A DNA stretch of 64,000 bases from Pleurotus djamor (Eukaryota > Basidiomycota > Agaricomycetes > Agaricales > Pleurotaceae): contig JAPEVF010000081.1 in the NCBI GenBank assembly GCA_029747585.1, positions 54,361 through 118,360 on the forward strand. The letters are read 5' to 3'. The notes under the pieces are model-generated. The model saw only the letters and a program-made list of their open reading frames with translations. It was not told the DNA's origin and made no database searches. Both the position numbers and the translations under genes were made by a program. This document shows, in pieces, positions 57,790 to 64,000 of the stretch (positions within the stretch are counted from its first letter, which is position 1; each line of letters opens with the position of its first letter).

Positions 57790-58880
57790 ATGCAAGACCA
57801 TGATAAATCGAGAAGGAAGCCAAATATGATAGAGTCATATTCCACGCAATCGAGGACTCGGATAGGTGCCGCTGGGTTCGTCTACGAGGATATGGCCAAG
57901 GCAAATCCGAATGGTTGGTGGCGCGGTCGAGGATGGAGCACGACCCAGCGTGGCTTCACGTTCTTGCCGAAACAGAGGTTGGTGGCGCAGTCGAGAGGAG
58001 GGGATGATGGAGAAATGGGACGTTACGACCGAGAAGATGACAGAATGGACCGGGTAGATGATCGATAGCGTGGGTGCCGTAACGGAAATGAGAACACCAT
58101 CATGGCTGCACACGATGGGCAAGGGTTCTTGGCGGCGCGATCAAGACCATGGCGACGCTGCGACAGCTGAAGGGAGAGATGATCAACACTAGTAAATGAA
58201 CAATAAGTACAAGGAAAGGAACATGAAGAATGATAAAAGACTTACTCGAAGCAGGCAAGCACAACAATGGCACGAAGCCTGGCGACAATCGTGACTGTCG
58301 CAGATCTGATCAAGGAAGTATTGAAGGAGGTGCCCGATGATATCATCAAGGCAAGGACGAGAGGTAGGATGGTTGGTGGCACGGTCGAGGAGGGATGTGA
58401 TCGTGAAGAAGAGGTGCCGAATGGGTTTGTCTCCGCAAGAACATGGGGTGAGCTACACCCAGATGGTTGGTGGCGCGGTCGAGGAGGGAATCCACAAATG
58501 GAGCATGACCCCGCCGAAACCGGGAAGAGAGTGGTTGGTGACACTGGAGATGTCTGGCGATGAGCGAGATCATGATAGAATGATCGGGTGGGAAGATGGC
58601 AGGGTGGATGCCGTAATGGAAAGGAGACAGACGGGAAGACCACGGTGACAGCAGGCGGTACGCGATGGGATGGATGAACAAGGGTCGGTGGTGATGCGCA
58701 AGCGGGTGGCAATCCGATCGAGCTTCCTGACGATATCATCAAGGCAAAGACGTGTGCAGGGAGGAGACGAGAGGTGGGATGGTTGGTGGCGCGGTCGAGG
58801 AGAGTTCCAAATGGAGGACGGCCATGCTGCGATCGAAGAGGAATAGAGTGGTTGGTGGCGCGGTCGAAAAGGGACATGAA
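57790..58880 (-). other. Repeat-rich downstream part of the array, coding status unclear
   Basis: Long minus-strand ORFs here (for example 58242-58877, 211 codons) contain LFDRATNH and LLDRATNH but are also open in the other frames. Donor-like GTAAGT occurs near 58243 (minus). I cannot decide between protein exons and a structured non-coding transcript. Confidence 0.35.
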
Positions 58881-60174
58881 GGAGGGCAGCTAGTCGTGAA
58901 GGACATCGTCGAGCGCAACAAAGAAGATCTGTCATCGGAGAATGAGTCCGTGGGACATGGGAGGCTTCGAGAGGACTGAGACGGTGCGAGATGGCTAAAG
59001 AAAAGAAAGACACATGAGAATGTTGAGTAAATGAAAAGAGAACACGGAATAAACTTACAAGGAGAGCAACGGCTCAGTACCAAACCGACAGAAAATTGAT
59101 CAACATGCGTACTGGAGGAAAGAGATGAGAACTAGGACAAAACAACATGATATGACAAAGTGACTTACACATCGGGCCATCAAGCCTTGATTCAAGTGTC
59201 CATTACCAACCGAAACAGGTTGATGAAGGGATCGGCGGTCGGCGGGCGGTCAAGCGTCTAGGAAAGGGAAAGGGAGAGGCAACTACGAGAACGAGGAAAA
59301 AATCATAAGAACAAATACAAGAGTAGAGAAACAAAAAAGTCAACTTACGCGGAGAGTAAATGTGCATCACAAAGATTCTCCGGCTAGCGATAATGCTCGA
59401 GGACAGAGCATTAGATGGAAATCGTCGGCAGCGACCGATAGGGGGTTGTTTCGTGGGTGAATAAGCGGCGATGAAGAAAGGGCGAGAGGGGACTTGTAGC
59501 AAAGGAAACGAAGCGCAAGCACTACACTAGGGAAAGGAAAAGGATGAGTAAAACGAGAAGAAACATGAAGAAAACGGACATACGGACATGACATGACGGC
59601 GCGATCGAGGGCACAGTCCCAAACCGACGGAGTTTACGAGCATGTGTACTGTAGCAATGAGATGAGAGCTGGAACAAAACAAAGTAATACAAATAAAGTA
59701 GCTTACGCATCAAGGTAATCGGCGCCGTCTCTTGATCCCGAAGCGAACCGAGAAATGTTGACCGTTGATGAGACGATCGGCGGTCGGTGGTCTCTGACAG
59801 CACTACGGCATGCGCAGATGGAGTTCGAGATAAGATTAAGCACTAGAATTCAAAGGGTCATGAGAACAAAGACAAGATAAGGAAGTAAGGAACAACTTAC
59901 GCGTGTAGTGGACATGCATCATGAAACTTCCTGGGCTAGCAGAGACGTTCGGAAACAGAGGGTGATGGAGATTGTCGGCAGCCACCGACAAGGACGTGTC
60001 GCCTGTGAATAGGCGACGATGCGAGATCTTGAGGATGAAACGCGACGATACACTAGAGAAAAAGAAAAAGGGTGAGGAAAACGTGAGGAAAACGTGAAGA
60101 AACCGAACATACAGAGATGATGGATCCCGGGGAGGCGTGAGATTGACCATGGAGGTGGTTGGTGGCGCGGTCGA
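57913..60174 (-). repeat. Dispersed 18-mer array, minus strand encodes DRATN
   Basis: The word GGTTGGTGGCGCGGTCGA occurs at 57913, 58465, 58781, 58850 and 60157 exactly, and with one mismatch at 57977 and 58371. On the minus strand it encodes DRATN or, in other frames, RPRHQP and TAPPT. Spacing is irregular (17-1,290 nt between copies). All three minus-strand frames remain open over long stretches in Ser/Pro/His/Arg-rich sequence, so codon content alone does not choose a frame. Confidence 0.75.
59050..60125 (-). repeat. Tandem duplicated exon-intron unit, about 547 bp, two copies
   Basis: On the minus strand the order GTATGT...CTAG, exon, GTAAGT, exon, GTAAG repeats twice. Landmarks repeat with constant offset: GTCGGCAGC.ACCGA at 59974 and 59424 (550 bp), GATCGGCGGTCGG at 59775 and 59230 (545 bp), donor complements CTTACGC at about 59897 and 59345. 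The intron sequence (TTTTGTTCCAG versus TTTTGTCCTAG) and exon sequence are both alike, so the whole genomic segment was duplicated. Confidence 0.7.
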
Positions 60175-60481
60175 GAAGGGAGGCTCGAGAACTGTTGAGA
60201 GAATCGCATCAGATGGACCTTCAAAACAGTAGGAACAAACAAGATGGAAACACTTACCACACGGCGATCACCACGGTCCGAAGGTGCTTGACAGCCATGA
60301 AGATAATCGGCAATAGTCTAGAAACGCAAAGGGAAGGTCGGTAATGATACAGCGAACACGATGAGGTTACTTACGACGACGAGGAACGGAGACGTTCAAG
60401 GCAAAGCGGCGAGACTTGACAGCCGAGAGGGACGAAGGGACGAGGGGGGCAAGGAGGAGGCATCGACAAGGTGAAGACCAT
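59936..60481 (-). CDS. Candidate spliced Ser/Pro-rich protein at the head of the array
   Basis: Four exons can be joined with good sites (GTAAGT/TTTCTAG, GTAAGT/CAACAG, GTATGT/CTCTAG) to give one ORF of about 124 residues starting MVFTLSMPPPCPPRPFVPL. Exon 2 encodes a hydrophobic stretch, LLPIIFMAVKHLRTVVIAV, and exon 3 carries SRASLLDRATNHLHGQ, the 18-mer peptide. The stop lies in exon 4, inside the first tandem unit; similar exons continue downstream, so the locus may be a longer or non-coding transcript. No family recognised. Confidence 0.4.
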
Positions 60482-60817
60482 AGATGACGACGGCGTGATG
60501 GAGGGACATGGTGGGGGGAAGCTAAGAGAGAATTTCTGAGAAAAAGGTATTTGTATTTTTCGTTGGCTTGCCGCTGTTTTGACAAAAGTTTATTCAGCAT
60601 ATCTCTCAAGATACATAATATTATTCAGTGACTCATACCTGCGCACCCCAAATCAGGAGGAATCTTGCACAATCGTAAAGCCGAGGGTGTCTGCTTGTTG
60701 CTACGGAAAGATGACCACCCGTTCCTGGAGGTAAGAAAGAAGCAGCGAGCTTAACAAAATATGGCAGATCTGACGTTACCTGTCTATCCGGCGCTATCGC
60801 TCCTTCTGGATCCTTGA

Positions 60818-61264
60818 TTACCTTGCTCGATTCGACCCGCAGCGCACACAGGAGATAGCGTGGAGGGGACCTTTGCACAGTGGGTACTCTTTCTTCCCTC
60901 CCCCCAACTCCCTCAGCCAGCGATCTTCGCCATTCGTCCCTCGATCGTCGTCCCGCGACCGACCGTGCCTCTGATTTTCTACGAGCATCCTTGGTTCATC
61001 ACAAGACTCGTCCGATGATCCTACGCTGAAGGACGCTTGGGTAGCGAGACCCAAGCCTAATGCGACTTGATACTGGTCCCCACGAACTGTTTCGGCGCTG
61101 CATTCGGCAGCCTTCTTACCCACGACCCTGTTGTTCATCGACCTCAGGCAATCAAGTTGGGCTTGCATCATAGAGCCTGTCGGCTGTCGTTTGCGTTGGA
61201 CCTCAACGTCTCGGTACGTGATGACACATGGAGAAGGGGAAGCTTGCCGAAAGCACTCGTACAT
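60818..61264 (-). CDS. Hypothetical protein
   Basis: A 148-codon ORF (MYECFRQASPSPCVITYRDV onward) with a normal amino acid mix and two Cys pairs near the C-terminus (PLCKG, SCVRCGS). A CTAG just before the ATG could be an acceptor, so it may continue an upstream exon. No family recognised; it may be a chance ORF. Confidence 0.3.
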   Translation of the reverse strand: MYECFRQASPSPCVITYRDVEVQRKRQPTGSMMQAQLDCLRSMNNRVVGKKAAECSAETVRGDQYQVALGLGLATQASFSVGSSDESCDEPRMLVENQRHGRSRDDDRGTNGEDRWLRELGGGKKEYPLCKGPLHAISCVRCGSNRAR

Positions 61265-62420
61265 CTAGTCGGTCGACAATGCGTTGTGTGCAGATGGGAT
61301 GGATGGGATCACTTCCTGAGCATCGGAAAGAGTGAGGGGGCATCGGCAAACCACTTTGTTGAGGATTATATGTTTGATTTTGAGTAGAGCGCGGAGATAT
61401 CCAATGTGATGGCTAGGTAGACAAGACTTTGCACAAATCACGTTTGTAGGGTGCTTCGAGCACGGTGGGGTCAGTAGCAAAGACGACGAGCTGGTCGCGT
61501 CGCATAGCCGTCGCCGTAGCATGTGTTGAGGACCCAGAAACACAGAGAGCAATAGACGAAAAAAAAAGTTTAATTGACAGTGCAATTTATCGCGACAAAA
61601 GGGGAAGTGCGGTTGGAATCCACGCAATTTACGAGAGGAAAAAAAGCTAGCAAAATCGGTAAGGAAGCTGCTGCGATGAGAGGGTGGAAAACAGACTTGT
61701 AATTATTATATTTGCGATGGTCGTGGTTGCAGATCAAGCTCCAGGTCCCAGATAGACGCCCATCGACTCTTTCCTTCCCTTCGACTCCATCCCCCACATT
61801 CCTCTCCCTCCTCTCCCTCCCCTCCTCATCGTACCCTTCGCCCATTTCATGTCATCCATCTCGCGTCTCTCCCTCACGAAACGACACTCTCAAGACACTC
61901 AATCGCTCGGAACGGCACTTTGATCTTGCTCCATCCCCACCCAACACCTCTCCCTTGCTCCTTTACCACCACACAACCCTCTCCCTCCTCCTCCTCCTCC
62001 AACATGGCAGCAACTCTAGACCTCATCTTACACGCGTCCTGATCTGAATCGGCCCTGGATACGCGCATATCTCGACCTTTTGGACGGACCGCCCATTACG
62101 ACGCGTCTCCTTCCTTCAGTTTTGCTCTTGGACGTGTCAAATAACGAGCAAGACGATCTCTCGGTGCCAGTGAGTTGAATTTCTTTCAACATTGTGTTCT
62201 CCATGATTCTGATGAATCGGCTTGTAGGTGGACCTTCCCGACGCGTTTTGAAACATATGGTACGTTCTCCCCCTTTTCCCCTTCTGACTCTTGTCTCACC
62301 TCCTCCCTCTCACTCACAGCTAGCTCAACTCCGCTCTGCCATCCCCATCGAAGCAATAGCGCCACGTCCACCCTAACTTCGGCACCGACTCAGTCCAGCC
62401 TCCTGCCGTCATCCCTCTCC
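61265..62420. other. CT-rich region upstream of the ubiquitin relic
   Basis: A strongly pyrimidine-rich block at about 61760-61870 and again at 61960-62010, followed by intron-like segments (GTGAGTTGAA at 62169 to TTGTAG at 62226; GTACGT at 62260 to CACAG at 62320). This resembles the promoter and spliced leader of a highly expressed fungal gene, fitting a former polyubiquitin locus. Confidence 0.45.
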
Positions 62421-62700
62421 TCGTGGTGGTATGCAGATCTTCGTCAAGACCTTCTGTCGACTAAGAGCTTCGCGGAGGTTTTATTTTCAGGTCAGACACC
62501 ATCGATAACAGATTCAGGATGAGAAAGGCAAGTCTCTTGCCCGTCTCCGCCCCGTCTTGACTCAGTGACGGCAACCGTTAGACCGTAGCAGACACCCCCA
62601 TTCCACCCTTCATCTCCGCGGTGGTATGCAGATCTTCGTCAAGACTTGGGGCGAAGACGGGCACCCTGCGAACGGAGTTCCCGGACATTAGGAACAGACT
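62421..62700 (+). pseudogene. Eroded polyubiquitin repeats
   Basis: Two unit junctions of polyubiquitin remain. At 62431 RGG is followed by MQIFVKT, and at 62626 LRGG is followed by MQIFVKT. Between them are SDTIDN (about 62494) and IQDEKG (about 62523), then STLHL joined directly to RGG, so VLRL is missing. The unit is 195 nt instead of 228 nt and contains stop codons in the ubiquitin frames. After the second junction only MQIFVKT followed by EDGHPA-like remnants is left. No intact ubiquitin can be read here, so the locus is a decayed tandem ubiquitin gene or copy. Confidence 0.8.
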
Positions 62701-63060
62701 TTTGCTGCGTCGTATACATACGTACATACCTTATTCTTGATTGGACACTTTCGGAATTCACTCATACATGTACTCATATCCCCTTCCATCTCGTAGAGTA
62801 GTCAGTTTCCCGTTTTAGGTCAAGTACGACACCCACGTCAACTTTCCTTTTTCCGAGTGTCTCTTCTTTTTGTTAGTTGTTCACTGCCTCGTACCTTGTC
62901 TAGCCTTCTTCGCACCGCCGACTTGCGGTGAACATTTTCCTTTCCCATTCCGTACATGTCTCCGAGACGTACCAGAGTAGTAGTTTGTTGGTCTTGTCGT
63001 ACCTTCGAATTAGCTAGCTGTATACATGTAGCTACCTTTGTTACACCATCTAAATAATGA
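62701..63060. other. Intergenic stretch, no supported gene
   Basis: Probably the 3' region of the former ubiquitin gene and of the small minus-strand ORF. Nothing recognisable. Confidence 0.4.
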
Positions 63061-63402
63061 CTAGTCGCGCACCGGGGCGCAGACTAGTCGTTTTGAACAC
63101 CAATATACATATTTCATCCGTTGCTGCGAGCACAATCCACTCAAAGTTGATCCCCCATGCGCGACGCGACAGGAGTAAGTATGAAAGTCTTTCCAATACT
63201 CCAACTGGGGGGGTGAAGACTTAGAAAATAAGCTGCGAGAGCGTTGTGGAGGTGACGATGGCAGCGGAACGAAGGGAGGGATGCATGTCTTGACAGTTTT
63301 AATGAAGTCAAGCCCGGAGTCCATATATGAAAACGTCGAGTCCATCGGCTCCATGAACGAGGCGGTCTTGGATGGTTCTGTCGAGAAATCCATTGAGGTC
63401 AT
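63061..63402 (-). CDS. Hypothetical small protein
   Basis: A 113-codon ORF, MTSMDFSTEPSKTASFMEPM onward, with a good start context (CTACCATGACC) and a CT-rich leader before it. The first 60 residues look protein-like; the C-terminal part may be read-through into an intron. No family, signal or CaaX motif. Confidence 0.35.
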   Translation of the reverse strand: MTSMDFSTEPSKTASFMEPMDSTFSYMDSGLDFIKTVKTCIPPFVPLPSSPPQRSRSLFSKSSPPQLEYWKDFHTYSCRVAHGGSTLSGLCSQQRMKYVYWCSKRLVCAPVRD

Positions 63403-63716
63403 GGTAGCGAGAGGTGAAGGGGGATGTACGAAGGTTGAAGGGGATTAGAAACAGTGCTCGAATAAATGAGCTTGAAGAAGAATAAACTGCGAAAGGGAAC
63501 AAAGACAAGCGGTGCCCTTGCAAAGATCACGACCGNACGCAAGCNNGAGCCGTCNGCGAGNNGNGNGAGGAGGAGAGGAGGAGGAGGAGGAGGAGTAGCC
63601 AGAGTGAGCCCAGAGAAAGCATGTTCAAGGACATGTCAAGAGGGAGAGGTACCAGAAGGAGGAGGAGAGAAGGGAGTCAGTCATCTTGAGCATCACGAAC
63701 AACTTAGTCAACACAC
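63403..63716. other. Low-quality purine microsatellite region
   Basis: Eight N characters fall between 63536 and 63566, next to a (GGA)n tract up to about 63597. Sequence here is unreliable. Confidence 0.6.
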
Positions 63717-63880
63717 CTAGGACCCATGTATCCTCCAATCTATGCCTCTCCCTTGTGTGGTCAGCCAAAGTCTTGTCAGACTTGAAACTGACACGGCAGT
63801 GAGAACAAATAAGCCTGCAAAAATGCGTCCTAAGTGAGCAGGAAGAAGACCCTAGAGTGTAGAGGTACCCACCTGGCCAT
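63717..63880 (-). CDS. C2H2 zinc-finger protein, 5' exons only
   Basis: Exon 1 is ATGGCCAG (start 63880), then a short intron (GTGGGT to TTTGCAG). Exon 2 (63814-63717) encodes RLICSHCRVSFKSDKTLADH and then TRERHR, a CX2C-X12-HX4H zinc finger of the single-finger type. A donor GTGTGT follows VL. The next exon would fall in the N-rich microsatellite, so the rest cannot be read. Role unknown; could be DNA- or RNA-binding. Confidence 0.6.
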
Positions 63881-64000
63881 TGGAGAGTGATTAGAGGTTG
63901 AATGGGCGGTGGTTTGAGGCTAGGAAAGGTGGTGGAGAGGGAGGATGAAACCAGGAGGAGGTGGTTGGGTGGTTGGGAGGTGGTATGGGGGGGAAAGGAA
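63881..64000. other. Window end, promoter of the zinc-finger gene
   Basis: GGA/GGT-rich sequence, CT-rich on the minus strand, fitting a leader. Confidence 0.35.

Noticed and set aside
58242..58877. 211-codon minus-strand ORF as a single-exon gene
   Set aside because: The other frames are also open in this low-complexity sequence and splice-like sites interrupt it, so it is described as part of the array instead.
1..64000. tRNA, rRNA, CRISPR array, intact transposon or biosynthetic gene cluster
   Set aside because: I looked for B-box-like motifs, regular spaced repeats, transposase or reverse transcriptase motifs and clustered tailoring enzymes, and saw none that hold up by eye.

Overview
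The window is nuclear DNA of a filamentous basidiomycete, most likely a mushroom-forming Agaricomycete. Almost every gene is cut by several short introns (about 34-75 nt) with GTRNGT donors and YAG acceptors, leaders are CT-rich, genes lie close together on both strands, and there are typical fungal families (HET, APSES, DUF5648, class 3 lipase) plus a CaaX-type mating pheromone precursor. Isolated N characters sit beside homopolymer runs. In four genes, skipping the N restores the reading frame, so they look like base-calling artefacts. Gene models were spliced by hand from splice sites and family conservation.

Left third (0-23 kb): 5' end of an unknown gene (-), a Cys-rich secreted protein (-), the 60S assembly factor Rsa4/NLE1 (+), a second Cys-rich secreted protein (+), the SDH cytochrome b560 subunit (+), the checkpoint clamp subunit Hus1 (-), cyanase (+), a membrane-anchored pirin (+), a ferric reductase (+), an isochorismatase-fold hydrolase (+), a decayed copy of the ferric-reductase 5' end, a class 3 lipase (+), then monothiol glutaredoxin Grx3/4 (-) and a HET-domain protein (+) that share a 215-bp promoter.

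Middle (23-46 kb): Ku70 with a C-terminal SAP domain (-), the PP2A activator PTPA (+), ornithine decarboxylase (+), an APSES/KilA-N transcription regulator (+), an SPX-domain phosphate transporter (-), a 40-codon pheromone precursor ending in CVIA (-), and a MINDY deubiquitinase (+) that itself ends in a CaaX box (CVIM).

Right third (46-64 kb): a doubtful small secreted ORF, two DUF5648 repeat proteins (one secreted, one apparently not), a TBC Rab-GAP (-) and COA6 (+) sharing a 217-bp promoter, then a gene-poor 8-kb tail. The tail holds a repetitive spliced array on the minus strand (repeated 18-mer plus a tandem exon-intron unit of about 547 bp), two eroded polyubiquitin unit junctions, small hypothetical ORFs and the 5' end of a C2H2 zinc-finger gene.

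The genes are mostly unrelated housekeeping functions (ribosome assembly, respiration, DNA repair, redox, nitrogen, phosphate and polyamine metabolism) mixed with secreted and self/non-self accessory genes. I see no biosynthetic cluster, tRNA, rRNA or intact transposon.
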